From positions 1-64,000 of the forward strand of contig CAMBNY010000001.1 of NCBI GenBank assembly GCA_945869165.1: DNA of 64,000 nucleotides, written 5' to 3'. Source of the stretch: Comamonas sp. lk (GTDB lineage Bacteria; Pseudomonadota; Gammaproteobacteria; Burkholderiales; Burkholderiaceae_C). Numbering within the stretch: the stretch's first letter is position 1; each line of letters begins with the position of its first letter. This document shows positions 51,303 to 61,571 of this stretch, in pieces. The translations under genes were made by a program, and so were the position numbers. A model generated the notes under the pieces. The model saw nothing but the letters and a program-made list of their open reading frames with translations, was not told the origin of the DNA and searched no databases.

Positions 51303-53381
51303 ATGACAGGTAACTCAGCGCTGATTCTTGCGCTTGTCTGTGGTTTGATTGCCGTGATTTACGGTGTGTGGGCCCGCAGCTGGATTCTTTCCCAGGACGC
51401 AGGTAATGCCCGCATGCAAGAAATTGCCGCAGCGATTCAAACTGGTGCGTCTGCATACTTGGCACGGCAATACAAAACCATCGCTATGGTCGGCGTGGTA
51501 CTGGCTATTCTTATTGCGGTGGTGCTAGACCCACTGAGCGCGGGTGGTTTTGTGCTCGGCGCGGTGCTCTCAGGTGCTTGCGGCTTTATCGGCATGAATG
51601 TGTCGGTGCGCGCCAATGTGCGTACCGCACAAGCCGCCACGCGGGGAATTGGCCCGGCACTCGATGTCGCCTTTCGCGGCGGTGCGATAACCGGCATGCT
51701 GGTCGTGGGACTCGGTCTCTTGGGCGTGACCAGTTTTTACTGGTACCTGACCGCAGGCAGCGTGCCTGCGGACGGTAAAGCACTGGCTGCCATGCTCAAT
51801 CCGCTGATAGGTTTTGCCTTCGGTTCATCTTTGATTTCTATCTTCGCCCGTCTGGGCGGCGGCATTTTCACCAAAGGTGCGGACGTGGGCGCGGACCTGG
51901 TGGGCAAGGTCGAGGCTGGTATTCCGGAAGATGACCCACGCAACCCTGCCGTGATTGCGGACAACGTGGGCGACAACGTGGGCGATTGCGCCGGTATGGC
52001 CGCTGACTTGTTCGAAACCTATGCGGTGACCCTGATCGCCACTATGGTGTTGGGCGCATTGCTCGCGGGTACCGCTGGCCCCAATATGGTGCTCTACCCG
52101 CTGGTACTGGGCGGCGTGTCGATCGTGGCATCCATCATCGGTTGCTTCTTTGTCAAAGCCAGCCCTGGCATGACCAATGTGATGCCTGCGCTGTACAAAG
52201 GCTTGGCCGTCGCGGGCGTGCTGTCTTTAGTGGCGTTTTACTTTGTCACCCAGTCGATGTTCCCCGCCCCGGTGGCATTGCCCGATGGCAAGGCTTTGAG
52301 CGCCAGCGGACTCTTCGGCGCCTGCGCTATCGGCCTGATTTTGACCGGCGCGCTGGTCTGGATCACCGAGTACTACACCGGCACCCAGTACGCGCCAGTG
52401 CAGCATATTGCGCAAGCATCAACCACCGGCCACGGCACCAACATCATTGCCGGCTTGGGCGTGTCCATGCGGTCTACGGCTTGGCCCGTGTTGTTTGTAT
52501 GCGCGGCGATTTACAGCGCCTTTGACCTGGGCGGCTTATACGGCATTGCCATCGCGGCCACCTCCATGCTGAGCATGGCAGGTATCGTGGTCGCCTTGGA
52601 CGCCTATGGCCCCATCACCGACAACGCCGGCGGCATTGCCGAAATGGCTGAACTCCCTGCCAGCGTGCGCGACATCACCGACCCGCTGGACGCGGTGGGT
52701 AACACCACCAAGGCGGTGACCAAAGGCTACGCCATCGGTTCTGCCGGTCTGGCTGCGTTGGTGCTATTTGCTGACTACACCCACAAGCTCGAAGGCCTGG
52801 GCGCGCACATCAAGTTCGATTTGAGTGACCCGAACGTCATCATCGGCTTATTCATCGGCGGCTTGATTCCTTACTTGTTCGCTGCGATGGCGATGGAGGC
52901 CGTGGGCCGTGCAGCCGGTGCGGTGGTGGTGGAAGTGCGCCGCCAGTTCAAGGAAATCAAAGGCATCATGGACGGTACCGGCAAGCCCGAGTACGACACC
53001 GCGGTGGACATGTTGACCACAGCGGCCATCAAAGAAATGATGATCCCCAGCTTGTTGCCCGTGGTGGCTCCCATCGTGGTCGGCTTGGTCCTCGGCCCTG
53101 CGGCCTTGGGCGGCTTGCTCATGGGCACCATCGTCACCGGTTTGTTCGTGGCTATTTCCATGTGTACCGGCGGCGGTGCCTGGGACAACGCCAAGAAATA
53201 CATCGAAGACGGACACCACGGCGGCAAAGGTTCTGACACGCATAAAGCGGCTGTGACCGGCGACACCGTGGGCGACCCCTACAAAGACACGGCGGGTCCT
53301 GCGGTCAACCCCTTGATCAAGATCATCAACATCGTGGCGCTGCTGATAGTGCCCGTGATGATGAAGATCCACGGCGGCTGA
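51303..53381 (+). CDS. hppA: membrane-bound proton-pumping pyrophosphatase, K+-independent type
   Basis: A 692-residue protein with about 16 membrane helices that couples PPi hydrolysis to proton export. The substrate motif [54 protein letters not shown] is complete, as are [16 protein letters not shown] and the C-terminal [14 protein letters not shown] and [22 protein letters not shown]. The selector region reads [10 protein letters not shown]: Lys in place of the Ala of K+-dependent enzymes, which marks the K+-independent class. The ATG at 51303 follows a GGAGA site; the frame is open further upstream but without family similarity. Confidence 0.96.
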   Translation: MTGNSALILALVCGLIAVIYGVWARSWILSQDAGNARMQEIAAAIQTGASAYLARQYKTIAMVGVVLAILIAVVLDPLSAGGFVLGAVLSGACGFIGMNVSVRANVRTAQAATRGIGPALDVAFRGGAITGMLVVGLGLLGVTSFYWYLTAGSVPADGKALAAMLNPLIGFAFGSSLISIFARLGGGIFTKGADVGADLVGKVEAGIPEDDPRNPAVIADNVGDNVGDCAGMAADLFETYAVTLIATMVLGALLAGTAGPNMVLYPLVLGGVSIVASIIGCFFVKASPGMTNVMPALYKGLAVAGVLSLVAFYFVTQSMFPAPVALPDGKALSASGLFGACAIGLILTGALVWITEYYTGTQYAPVQHIAQASTTGHGTNIIAGLGVSMRSTAWPVLFVCAAIYSAFDLGGLYGIAIAATSMLSMAGIVVALDAYGPITDNAGGIAEMAELPASVRDITDPLDAVGNTTKAVTKGYAIGSAGLAALVLFADYTHKLEGLGAHIKFDLSDPNVIIGLFIGGLIPYLFAAMAMEAVGRAAGAVVVEVRRQFKEIKGIMDGTGKPEYDTAVDMLTTAAIKEMMIPSLLPVVAPIVVGLVLGPAALGGLLMGTIVTGLFVAISMCTGGGAWDNAKKYIEDGHHGGKGSDTHKAAVTGDTVGDPYKDTAGPAVNPLIKIINIVALLIVPVMMKIHGG

Positions 53382-53430
53382 GTTTTCGAAGCCTGACAGC
53401 ACCGCCAACCGGCCCTTTATATGGGCCTAA

Positions 53431-53468
53431 AAATCCCGCAAGCCATCTGGTTTGCGGGATTTTTTTTT
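53431..53468 (+). terminator. rho-independent terminator after hppA
   Basis: Perfect 11-bp stem AAATCCCGCAA/TTGCGGGATTT with a 10-base loop, ending in a run of nine T residues, 50 bp after the hppA stop. Confidence 0.93.
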
Positions 53469-53537
53469 AGCCACCATTGCACCAGGTGTAATATTCGCCA
53501 GTCTGCAAGTTAAATACCGTTGGAAGTTTTAGCACTT

Positions 53538-54161
53538 GTGAAAATACTCATCGTAGATGACCATGCGCTGGTCCGAGAGGGCTTGGGCCAGGTTCTAGCG
53601 GGCATGTATCCGCGACTGCAATTGCTGCATGCGGGCACAGGCGCTAATGCCATTGACATGCTCCTGCCCCACAGGGACATTAACCTAGTGCTGCTGGACT
53701 ACCACCTACCAGATATGAATGGCCTCGAGGTGCTGCGGCAAATGGGTCGCATCCAGCCTTCGCTTGTAGTGCTCATGATCTCGGGGAGCACCACGCTGCA
53801 ATTGATCCAAATGGCGCTCAAAGACGGGGCCGCCGGTTTCGTGACCAAGACGGGCAACACCGATGACCTGCTAGATGCAATCAACCAAGTGTTGGGGGGA
53901 GAAATATATATTCCCCACGAGTTGCGGCCCTTGGTCAACGCGGGAAAAGCGGCGAAAGTTCAAGCCTTGTCCAGGCGGCAAGAAGCGGTTTTAAGGGGCC
54001 TCCTAGACGGCCATACCAACCGGGAAATTGCCGGCAAATTATTGGTGTCAGAGGAAACCGTCAAAACACATGTCAGCGCCATCTTGCGCTACTTTGATGC
54101 CGACAACCGGACCCAGGCCGTAAGGGCGGCTGCCAGTTACGCGTTCCGCGTCGGGGAATAA
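53538..54161 (+). CDS. response regulator, NarL/FixJ (LuxR) family
   Basis: A 207-residue regulator. The receiver domain has the acidic pair in KILIVDDHALVREGL, the phosphoacceptor Asp in LVLLDYHLPDMNG, Ser/Thr in LMISGST and Lys in GFVTKTG. The LuxR-type DNA-binding domain is LSRRQEAVLRGLLDGHTNREIAGKLLVSEETVKTHVSAIL. The GTG at 53538 gives the standard receiver N terminus with a GGAAG site about 10 bp upstream; a TTG six codons earlier is less likely. The histidine kinase gene converges on it 12 bp downstream, so they are probably a pair. Target genes unknown. Confidence 0.92.
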   Translation: MKILIVDDHALVREGLGQVLAGMYPRLQLLHAGTGANAIDMLLPHRDINLVLLDYHLPDMNGLEVLRQMGRIQPSLVVLMISGSTTLQLIQMALKDGAAGFVTKTGNTDDLLDAINQVLGGEIYIPHELRPLVNAGKAAKVQALSRRQEAVLRGLLDGHTNREIAGKLLVSEETVKTHVSAILRYFDADNRTQAVRAAASYAFRVGE

Positions 54162-54173
54162 TCCACGCGAAAA

Positions 54174-55478
54174 TTAATTCAAACCTGATCGGCGTAACCA
54201 AGCCCGCAATTGCCCGGGCTGCAATGGATGAGCCAGCACCACCGTTGCAGATGCGGCGCCAGTGGCTGACACATCCGCGTCAGCACCCACATGAATAAGG
54301 CATGCAGGAATCTCTGCGCCAAACCGTTTTCTCCATGCGGCTACAGTTTCCAGCGCCAGGGCAGGGTCGTCTGCCTGCCAGGCACTTACGATGGCTTGAG
54401 GCGATTCACTTGGCTCGCCGCTGAGCGAATCCGCAGCGAGAGCGTTAAAGCCCCAAGACTGCAACCAGCCACGCACCAATTGAGCCCGATCCTTATCCGC
54501 ATCGATGAATGCAATCGGAACACGTTGCGGCCCCAGCGGTGCTAAGCTCGTCGGCGTAGTCTCTGCAGGCGCACCAGGTGACGGCAGCAGCGGCAACACC
54601 ACGGAAAATTTGCTACCCCGGCCCAAAGCCGACCGAATACGCACCGCACTGCCCAACATATGGGCGTTACGTGAAGCGATATACAAACCCAGAGATGGCC
54701 GCAAAGGACCGGCCTGGCCCATGGCAGGCCGCTGCCCGAAGGGCTCAAAAACCTTGCTGTGATCGCGCTGCGCGATACCAGGACCACTATCGCTCACATC
54801 CAAACGCAGTTGCCTACCCCCGTCCACCACGCGGGCGCTCAGCAGGACCGTGCCCTGATGCGTAAAGCGCACCGCGTTGTGTGCCAAAGCCAACACAATC
54901 CGCTCTAAAAGCGCGGCGTCACTAAGCACGTGGTACTGTCCGCAACGCACCGCCCAGCGCAAGCCCTTAGCCTGGACCTTTGCCGCTAGCTGCTCTTGCA
55001 CCCGCTTAAATAGCGCATGTATGGGTACATGCGCCATAACTGGCTTGATCTCACCGGCATCGATTTGCGCCACCTCCATCAAGCCCTCCAACAAGCGGCT
55101 CAAGTCGCGCATCGAGGAGTCCAGGTAATCCTGCAGCGCAGGGTCAACGCCCTGCGGATTCTGTCGGCGCAAGCGGTCTAAAAATAAGGCGAGCGCCTGG
55201 GCAGGTTGGCATAAATCATGGGTCGCTGCAGCCCAAAATGCGGCGCGCTCGCGCAGCAAATCCGGAGGTTCGTCCCTTGGCAGGGGCGCCAAGCGTGTGC
55301 GCAGCACATCCTCTAGCGTGATCTTTTGGGGTGGGGAATTTGCCAGGGCCTCCCCCTTGCCATCGGCGCCCACCGAAGAAACGAAACCCTGGCCGGGCGC
55401 AGCAACCCGGTTGGGTTTAGCCCACCAGGATTTCCAAGCACCGGCAAGGATGCCAATCAGTTTCCTCAGATCGCTCAT
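54174..55478 (-). CDS. soluble sensor histidine kinase with degenerate receiver domain
   Basis: A 434-residue kinase without membrane helices. The phosphoacceptor His is about residue 87 in AAATHDLCQPAQAL, of the HDLxQP subgroup. The ATPase domain has the N box around Asn201 (LALAHNAVRFTHQG), the G1 box VSDSGPGIAQRD and the G2-like PSLGLYIASRNAHMLG. Residues about 319-430 look like a receiver domain (PIAFIDADKDRAQLVRGWLQSWGF) but the expected phosphoacceptor position reads Ala (AIVSAWQADD) and the conserved Lys-Pro is His-Pro (LAHPLQPGQLRAWL). It faces the response regulator gene tail to tail and diverges from moaA. Confidence 0.85.
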   Translation of the reverse strand: MSDLRKLIGILAGAWKSWWAKPNRVAAPGQGFVSSVGADGKGEALANSPPQKITLEDVLRTRLAPLPRDEPPDLLRERAAFWAAATHDLCQPAQALALFLDRLRRQNPQGVDPALQDYLDSSMRDLSRLLEGLMEVAQIDAGEIKPVMAHVPIHALFKRVQEQLAAKVQAKGLRWAVRCGQYHVLSDAALLERIVLALAHNAVRFTHQGTVLLSARVVDGGRQLRLDVSDSGPGIAQRDHSKVFEPFGQRPAMGQAGPLRPSLGLYIASRNAHMLGSAVRIRSALGRGSKFSVVLPLLPSPGAPAETTPTSLAPLGPQRVPIAFIDADKDRAQLVRGWLQSWGFNALAADSLSGEPSESPQAIVSAWQADDPALALETVAAWRKRFGAEIPACLIHVGADADVSATGAASATVVLAHPLQPGQLRAWLRRSGLN

Positions 55479-55625
55479 CGCCCTGGTGCCACCAACTCCA
55501 ATACCGCACCGCTTACATCCGAAGGATATGCGTTGCAGGCTGTGCAGAGTTTTAGGAAAATCATAGAACGACAATAATAATCCCAGCCAAATACGGCCTG
55601 AACCCACAGGCTGCACAATAGGCCC

Positions 55626-56783
55626 ATGCGTAACTCCAGCCCCAGCCGTACCATTCCACTGCACGACCTGCGACAGCAAGCATTGCCGCTACCAAAGGCA
55701 AGCACAGGTGCTGCTTCCGATGCGCGCAGCCCGCTAATCGACACCTTGGGCCGCCCCTTGCGGGATCTGCGCATCAGCGTAACGGACCGCTGTAATTTCC
55801 GCTGCAGCTATTGCATGCCCAAAGAAGTATTTGACAAAGATTACGTCTACCTGCCGCAGACCTCTTTGCTGTCCTTCGAGGAAATCGTGAGGGTTGCGCG
55901 GCAATTTGTCGGCTTGGGTGTGCAAAAAATTCGCCTGACGGGTGGTGAGCCGCTACTGCGTAAAAACCTGGAGCTTTTGATTGAACAGCTGGCCCGCTTG
56001 CGCACGCCAGATGGCCAGCCCTTGGACATAACCCTGACCACCAACGGCTCCTTGCTGGCGCGCAAAGCGCGCGCTCTGCGCGATGCCGGCTTGCAGCGGG
56101 TCACAGTCAGCCTCGATGGCCTCAACGATAGCGTTTTCCGACAAATGAACGATGTGGACTTTCCCGTGTCGGAGGTTCTGGAGGGCATTGCCGCTGCGCA
56201 GCAGGCTGGCTTGGGGCCTATAAAAGTAAATATGGTCGTCAAGCGCGGTACCAATGACCATGAAATTCTCCCGATGGCCCGGCATTTTCGCGGCACAGGC
56301 ATCGTGCTGCGTTTTATTGAGTACATGGACGTGGGTGCCACCAATGGCTGGCGCATGGATGAAGTGATGCCCTCGGCGCAGGTGATTGAGCAACTGCGCA
56401 GCGCCTACCCGCTGGTGGCGCTCGAGCCCTGCGCCCCGGGCGAGACCGCCCAGCGCTGGGCCTACGCGGATAGCCATGGCCATGCGGATCCACAGGCGGG
56501 GGAAATTGGTGTCATCAGCAGCGTCACCCAAGCTTTTTGCGGCGACTGTAATCGTGCTCGCTTGTCCACCGAGGGCCAGTTGTACTTGTGCCTGTTCGCG
56601 CATCAGGGCTACGACTTGCGCAGCATCGTGCGCGCCAGCGAAGAGGATGGGGCTTTGCAACAAGCCATCACCAGCATCTGGCAGGCCAGGAGCGACCGCT
56701 ATTCACTGCTGCGGGCCACCCAAGCTGCGGATAGTTCGCCCCAGGGCGCTAGGCGCGTGGAAATGAGTTACATAGGCGGCTAG
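55626..56783 (+). CDS. moaA: GTP 3',8-cyclase (molybdenum cofactor)
   Basis: A 385-residue radical SAM enzyme for the first step of molybdopterin synthesis. The N-terminal cluster motif is [16 protein letters not shown], the [15 protein letters not shown] segment binds SAM, and the C-terminal cluster cysteines lie in [21 protein letters not shown]. It ends YIGG, the required Gly-Gly. An N-terminal extension of about 40 residues precedes the core. It is 15 bp upstream of moeA. Confidence 0.96.
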   Translation: MRNSSPSRTIPLHDLRQQALPLPKASTGAASDARSPLIDTLGRPLRDLRISVTDRCNFRCSYCMPKEVFDKDYVYLPQTSLLSFEEIVRVARQFVGLGVQKIRLTGGEPLLRKNLELLIEQLARLRTPDGQPLDITLTTNGSLLARKARALRDAGLQRVTVSLDGLNDSVFRQMNDVDFPVSEVLEGIAAAQQAGLGPIKVNMVVKRGTNDHEILPMARHFRGTGIVLRFIEYMDVGATNGWRMDEVMPSAQVIEQLRSAYPLVALEPCAPGETAQRWAYADSHGHADPQAGEIGVISSVTQAFCGDCNRARLSTEGQLYLCLFAHQGYDLRSIVRASEEDGALQQAITSIWQARSDRYSLLRATQAADSSPQGARRVEMSYIGG

Positions 56784-56798
56784 GACGCTCAAGGCGCT

Positions 56799-58100
56799 AT
56801 GAAATCGCTCGCGCAGATTGCCCAAGCCCTAGAGGGTTACGACCCGGACGCCCTTAGCGCGAACACGGTAAACGCTTTTTTAGCGGACATGGTGCCACTA
56901 CCAGTCCAAACCCAATCTCTCGACTTAATGCATGCCCTGCGCCGTGTATTGGCAGACGATGTAGTCAGCCCGATCGACGTTCCGGCCCATGACAACTCAG
57001 CCATGGATGGCTATGCCTTTGACGCAAGTGCGCTCGATGCCAACCAAGCCCTGCAATTGCGAGTAGTCGGTACCGCCTTGGCCGGCAAAAGCTATGTGGG
57101 CACTGTGTCTGCGGGGCAATGCCTAAAAATTATGACGGGCGCCATCGTCCCGGCCCCCTTAGATACCGTCGCGCCCCAAGAGCTCGTGCAAATTCACGGG
57201 CAAGACATCGTGATCCCTCCCGGTCTGCTTCGAGCCGGTGACAACCGCCGCTTTCGGGGCGAGGATGTGCCGCGGGGCAGCGTCGCGCTCACTGCGGGCA
57301 CGGTACTCAGCCCGGCCTGCATCGGCTTGCTTGCCAGTCTGGGCCTGGGCACGGTGCAGGTCTATCGGAAACTGCGCGTGGCCTACTTTTCCACCGGCGA
57401 CGAAATCCTCAGCCTGGGCGATGCACCCCGCGAAGGCGCGGTTTACGATAGCAACCGCTTCACCATCTGGGGTCTGCTGCAAAGCATGGGCATTGAATGC
57501 GTAGATTTGGGGGTGGTGCGCGACGACCCGGTAGCCCTAAAAAGCGCGTTTCGTCAGGCCGCTCAGGAGGCCGATGCCATCGTGACCAGCGGCGGCGTCA
57601 GCGTCGGTGAGGCCGATCACACCAAAGCCATGATGCGCGAACTCGCCCATGGCGACGCGCCGGGCCACGGTGGAGTAGCCTTTTGGCGCATTGCCATGCG
57701 TCCTGGCCGCCCCATGGCCGTTGGCCGCATCGGTCAGATTCCTTTGTTCGGCCTGCCGGGCAACCCGGTCGCCGTCATGGTGACATTTTTGGCCTTTGTG
57801 CGTCCAGCGCTTTGGCGCATGATGGGTGCGCGCGCAGACGACCCACAAGTGGACAGCCCCATGCTGCAAGCGCGCAGCAGCGAGGCAATTCGCAAGAAGC
57901 CGGGGCGCACGGAGTACCAGCGCGCCATCGTTTCGCGCGCCGCAGACGGTACGCTCGCCGTGCGGACCACGGGCCAGCAAGGCTCGGGAGTGCTTAGCTC
58001 GATGGTGCAGGCCAATGGCCTGATGGTCTTACCGCACGCGCAAGGCCATGTTGCTATAGGCGATACGGTCGAGGTGATGATGTTTGCAGGCGTGCTCTGA
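56799..58100 (+). CDS. moeA: molybdopterin molybdenumtransferase
   Basis: A 433-residue enzyme that inserts molybdate into adenylated molybdopterin. Conserved blocks are VPAHDNSAMDGYAF, IMTGAIVPAPLDTVAPQE, NRRFRGEDVPRGSVALTAG, YFSTGDEILSLGDAPREGAVYDSNRF, ITSGGVSVGEADHTK (here VTSGGVSVGEADHTKAM) and LFGLPGNPVAVMVTFLAF. Full length with all four domains. Convergent with rnhA, with one base between the two stop codons. Confidence 0.95.
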   Translation: MKSLAQIAQALEGYDPDALSANTVNAFLADMVPLPVQTQSLDLMHALRRVLADDVVSPIDVPAHDNSAMDGYAFDASALDANQALQLRVVGTALAGKSYVGTVSAGQCLKIMTGAIVPAPLDTVAPQELVQIHGQDIVIPPGLLRAGDNRRFRGEDVPRGSVALTAGTVLSPACIGLLASLGLGTVQVYRKLRVAYFSTGDEILSLGDAPREGAVYDSNRFTIWGLLQSMGIECVDLGVVRDDPVALKSAFRQAAQEADAIVTSGGVSVGEADHTKAMMRELAHGDAPGHGGVAFWRIAMRPGRPMAVGRIGQIPLFGLPGNPVAVMVTFLAFVRPALWRMMGARADDPQVDSPMLQARSSEAIRKKPGRTEYQRAIVSRAADGTLAVRTTGQQGSGVLSSMVQANGLMVLPHAQGHVAIGDTVEVMMFAGVL

Positions 58101-58101
58101 G

Positions 58102-58548
58102 CTAGCGGCCCAACTGCTCCACGCCCCGGTTAGCCAAAGCGTCGGCGCGCTCGTTGCCCGGGTCGCCGGCGTGGCCCCTGACCCACCGCCACTCAATGCG
58201 ATGCTCGCTTTGGTGTACCAAGGCATCCAATCTTTGCCATAAATCCACGTTCTTCACCGGTTGCTTTGCCGCCGTGCGCCAGCCCTTGGCTTTCCACCCT
58301 TGCAGCCACTCGGTCATGCCCTTGAGCACATACTGACTGTCCACATGCAAGACTACATGGCAGGGCCGCTTGAGCGCCAAGAGCGCCTCAATAACCGCCA
58401 TCATCTCCATGCGGTTATTGGTGGTTTCGGCCTCGCCGCCACAAAGTTCTTTTTCTACCCCATCCTCGGCGCGCAAAAGGGCGCCCCAACCGCCCGGGCC
58501 CGGATTGCCTTTGCAAGCCCCGTCTGTGTAAATTACGACCTTGTTCAA
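58102..58548 (-). CDS. rnhA: ribonuclease HI
   Basis: A 148-residue nuclease that removes RNA from RNA-DNA hybrids. The catalytic acids are in [18 protein letters not shown] (Asp), [15 protein letters not shown] (Glu), [13 protein letters not shown] (Asp) and [12 protein letters not shown] (Asp); the basic handle [21 protein letters not shown] is present. Its start overlaps the upstream methyltransferase stop as ATGA, an order common in proteobacteria. Confidence 0.96.
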   Translation of the reverse strand: MNKVVIYTDGACKGNPGPGGWGALLRAEDGVEKELCGGEAETTNNRMEMMAVIEALLALKRPCHVVLHVDSQYVLKGMTEWLQGWKAKGWRTAAKQPVKNVDLWQRLDALVHQSEHRIEWRWVRGHAGDPGNERADALANRGVEQLGR

Positions 58549-59477
58549 TACCTATGCTCCTTGTGCAATACGTCCTGGTTGCTTTGGCTGGCCGGCACCT
58601 GTCTGGGCACACGCGAACGTGCCGGCTTCCAAAGCGAGCCCAGCATGCGCACGCCGCGCACGCGTTTGACGGCGACCACTAAATAGCTGGAGCCGAAAAT
58701 CGGCCACCAGCGCGGCCCCAGGCGCTCCATCCAGGCAAAGCGCTGCAGCCAAGAGGGGCTGGAAACCGCCGGGACATAGCAGCCAAAGCGCACAATTTCT
58801 ACCTCGAAATCTAAGAGGCGCAGCCAATCACGCAAGCGCCAATAGCCAATATATTCCCCGGCTACCGGCAAATAGCCCTGACCCGGCCAGCGCCCACCGG
58901 TCAGGCTTTCCCATAAGCGCGAGCGCGCCTGGCGCAGTGCCCACAAACCCACCGGGTTGAAGCCGCAAATCAAGACCCGGCCTTGGGGTACCAATACGCG
59001 CTCGACCTCGCGCAAGGTGGCATGGGCATCCATACTGAGTTCCAAGCTATGTGGCATCAACACCAGGTCCAGACTGGCAGCGGAAAAAGGCAAGGCGGAG
59101 AAATCAGTGACCAGCGCAATCGAGAGCCCGGGTTGGGGCTGGGCTCCTTGGCCCGGTGTCGCTGGCTGCGCAGTCGCTTCACCGAAGGGCATAGGATGGG
59201 CTATTGGCGCAACGTCGGTTTGTGTAGCACTGCATGCCGGCGGGGTTGAGGGAACCCCCAGCCCCGGCAATTCCTCTGGCAGCTCTTGCACGGCCAGCCA
59301 GCGATGCGGCATGCGGTTATGCGCCAAGCCTTGCAATTGAGGCATTCCCAGTTGCAAAGCATGAAAGCCAAACATATCCGCCACCATTGCATCGGCTTGG
59401 CCTTGCTCCCAAGCCAGCATATAACGCCCAGCATCCGTTTGGAGCCAATCGTGCAAATCTATAATCTGGTCGCTCAT
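58545..59477 (-). CDS. class I SAM-dependent methyltransferase-like protein
   Basis: A 310-residue protein encoded next to rnhA, as in many proteobacteria. The recognisable core is [59 protein letters not shown], a methyltransferase motif II/III region. The glycine-rich SAM motif I is not clear; its place is taken by [14 protein letters not shown] Pro/Ala/Gln-rich insertion of about 45 residues (about residues 72-120) separates the two parts. The C terminus holds [20 protein letters not shown]. It may methylate a protein or metabolite, or be inactive; function unknown. Confidence 0.8.
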   Translation of the reverse strand: MSDQIIDLHDWLQTDAGRYMLAWEQGQADAMVADMFGFHALQLGMPQLQGLAHNRMPHRWLAVQELPEELPGLGVPSTPPACSATQTDVAPIAHPMPFGEATAQPATPGQGAQPQPGLSIALVTDFSALPFSAASLDLVLMPHSLELSMDAHATLREVERVLVPQGRVLICGFNPVGLWALRQARSRLWESLTGGRWPGQGYLPVAGEYIGYWRLRDWLRLLDFEVEIVRFGCYVPAVSSPSWLQRFAWMERLGPRWWPIFGSSYLVVAVKRVRGVRMLGSLWKPARSRVPRQVPASQSNQDVLHKEHRY

Positions 59478-59639
59478 GACATTGTTTTCGCTACCTACTC
59501 TACTCCCACTGACTTTTTTGGATATTCCAAGGCCGTTTGGCCCCTCGGAAACCCGCCTTTCGTGTGCCTGTAGACGCCACTGTGTTGTAGTGCGCTGCTA
59601 AGGTCGGCGCATTCTAGTCAGACCCCATTGCCCTACACC

Positions 59640-61094
59640 ATGTACCCCAACAAGCTTCGCGCATTGCTTGCGCTCATTGGCCTCCTGCTCTCAGGCGGGG
59701 CAAACGTGGCGTCCGCGACAGAAGTTCCTGCCAACCTGCAACCGCTGGACGTACAGGAAAGCAAAATGCTGCAAGTGGCACCGACAGCAACCACGGCCGA
59801 TTTGTGGGAACGCATACGCCTTGGCTACGGTATGCCCAATCTAGAGACCAACTTGGTGCGCGACCGCGAGCAGTGGTACAGCAACCGTCCCGACTACATC
59901 TTTCGCATGACAGAGCGATCGCGCAAATACCTCTTTCATATCGTGGAAGAGCTGGAAATGCGCAATATGCCTACCGAGCTTGCTTTGCTGCCATTCGTGG
60001 AGAGCGCCTTTAACCCGCAGGCTGTCTCCAGTGCCAAGGCGGCAGGGATGTGGCAATTCATGCCCGCTACCGGTAAAAGCTTCGAGTTAAAGCAGAACGT
60101 GTTTCGGGATGACCGGCGCGACGTACTGGCCTCAACCCGCGCTGCGCTGGACTATCTGCAAAGACTCTACAACATGTTTGGGGACTGGCACTTAGCCCTG
60201 GCAGCCTACAACTGGGGCGAAGGCAGCGTTAGCCGTGCCATCGCCAAAAACCAGCGACTGGGCCTGCCCACCAAATACACAGACCTGGGCATGCCACAAG
60301 AAACGCAGTATTACGTGCCCAAGCTGCAAGCGATTAAAAACATAGTCGGTCATCCGGAGAATTTCTCGGCTCAATTGCCTGACATCGGCAATCATCCTTA
60401 TTTCAAAACCATCAGCATCGTCAAAGATATCGACGTGGCCATGGCAGTCAAGCTCTCTGGCGTACCGTTGGATGATTTCAAATCGCTAAACCCCTCCGTC
60501 AACAAGCCTGTGATCATGGCAGCAGGCACGCCACAAATTTTGCTGCCTTGGGACAATGCCGATGTTTTTGAAAAAAACCTCCAGGAATTCAAAGGCCCAC
60601 GCTTAGCCAGTTGGTCCGTGTGGGTGGCCCCTTACACCGTGCGTATTGCAGATGCTGCCAAGCAAGTGAACATGAGCGAAGCGGAATTACGCCAGGTGAA
60701 CAACATACCCCCAGGCATGCTGATCAAAGCGGGCTCCACGCTGCTGGTGCCCCGCGCCGCGCACTCACAAAAAGATGTAAGCGAGTCGGTAGCCGACAGA
60801 GGGCAGGTGACGCTCACACCGGAAATGATCAGTGTGCGCAAGTCCATACGGGCGGGTAAGGCCGACACCGTGACGACATTGGCCAAGCGATTTAAGGTAA
60901 GCCCCGCTAATCTGGCCCAGTGGAATAAAGTGGCGGCCAATGCCAAATTCAAGCCGGGGCAGGCGCTGGTGATCTTTGTGAACGTGCCGGCGGGCTCGGC
61001 CAGAAAAATCAAGAACAAGGCGCCTAGGACTGCGGCCAAGCCGGCGCCCAAATCCACAAGCAAAAAGCAGGTTGGCCATCAGAAGAAAAAATGA
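59640..61094 (+). CDS. membrane-bound lytic transglycosylase with LysM domains (MltD-like)
   Basis: A 484-residue peptidoglycan lyase. It begins with a signal peptide (KLRALLALIGLLLSGGANVASA). The SLT catalytic domain (about residues 85-250) contains ELALLPFVESAFNPQAVSSAKAAGMWQFMPATGK with the catalytic Glu in VES, then DWHLALAAYNWGEGSV and YVPKLQAIKNI. Two LysM-type segments follow, around WVAPYTVRIADAAKQVNMSEAEL and IRAGKADTVTTLAKRFKVSPANLAQWN, and a Lys-rich C-terminal tail. The ATG at 59640 is preferred to a TTG four codons upstream. Unlike typical E. coli MltD there is no lipobox Cys. Confidence 0.92.
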   Translation: MYPNKLRALLALIGLLLSGGANVASATEVPANLQPLDVQESKMLQVAPTATTADLWERIRLGYGMPNLETNLVRDREQWYSNRPDYIFRMTERSRKYLFHIVEELEMRNMPTELALLPFVESAFNPQAVSSAKAAGMWQFMPATGKSFELKQNVFRDDRRDVLASTRAALDYLQRLYNMFGDWHLALAAYNWGEGSVSRAIAKNQRLGLPTKYTDLGMPQETQYYVPKLQAIKNIVGHPENFSAQLPDIGNHPYFKTISIVKDIDVAMAVKLSGVPLDDFKSLNPSVNKPVIMAAGTPQILLPWDNADVFEKNLQEFKGPRLASWSVWVAPYTVRIADAAKQVNMSEAELRQVNNIPPGMLIKAGSTLLVPRAAHSQKDVSESVADRGQVTLTPEMISVRKSIRAGKADTVTTLAKRFKVSPANLAQWNKVAANAKFKPGQALVIFVNVPAGSARKIKNKAPRTAAKPAPKSTSKKQVGHQKKK

Positions 61095-61117
61095 ATCCTC
61101 GCTGCGCCTACCGTGTT

Positions 61118-61537
61118 TCAAGCGGGCGACGAACCAGAAAAAAGTATCGCAATATTTGTGGCCAGCGCCAAGGACCAAGCCAGGCTGCGCGCATTGGCCT
61201 GGTCGGTGATATACAGACCCACATACACGACACGCAAAATCACATAAACAGCGGCCAGCGTATCCAAACGTGCCGCGTCGGCCCCAGCGTGCTGCGCCAG
61301 CGCCACAGCGCCGATAAAAAACGGCAGCGCTTCGAAACAATTGGACTGCGCTGCATTGGCGCGGGCGCGCCAGCCGCTTTGGCCTGCCAGCCACTGGCGT
61401 GGCATACCGTTGTCATAGCCCCCTTCGCTAACAGGCTTGCCAAAGCCATTGGACTTGGCCATCCCAGCGCAGAGTATGGGCATGATGGCTGCCAGCAAAA
61501 CGCACCAATAAACCACGGAAAAAACAGAACCCGTCAT
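61118..61537 (-). CDS. MAPEG family membrane protein
   Basis: A 139-residue protein with four hydrophobic helices. The ARANAAQSNCFEALPFFIGAVALAQHAG segment, with its Arg-Ala-x-x-Ala/Asn-x-x-E-x-x-P pattern, is the MAPEG signature (membrane-associated proteins in eicosanoid and glutathione metabolism). The start at 61537 (MTGSVFSVVYWCVLLAAIMPIL) has a GGGGAG ribosome site. Bacterial members often act on glutathione conjugates, but the role here is unknown. Convergent with the transglycosylase gene. Confidence 0.88.
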   Translation of the reverse strand: MTGSVFSVVYWCVLLAAIMPILCAGMAKSNGFGKPVSEGGYDNGMPRQWLAGQSGWRARANAAQSNCFEALPFFIGAVALAQHAGADAARLDTLAAVYVILRVVYVGLYITDQANARSLAWSLALATNIAILFSGSSPA

Positions 61538-61571
61538 ACAACTCCCCTCGCTATTGAAAACCACCTAAAAC

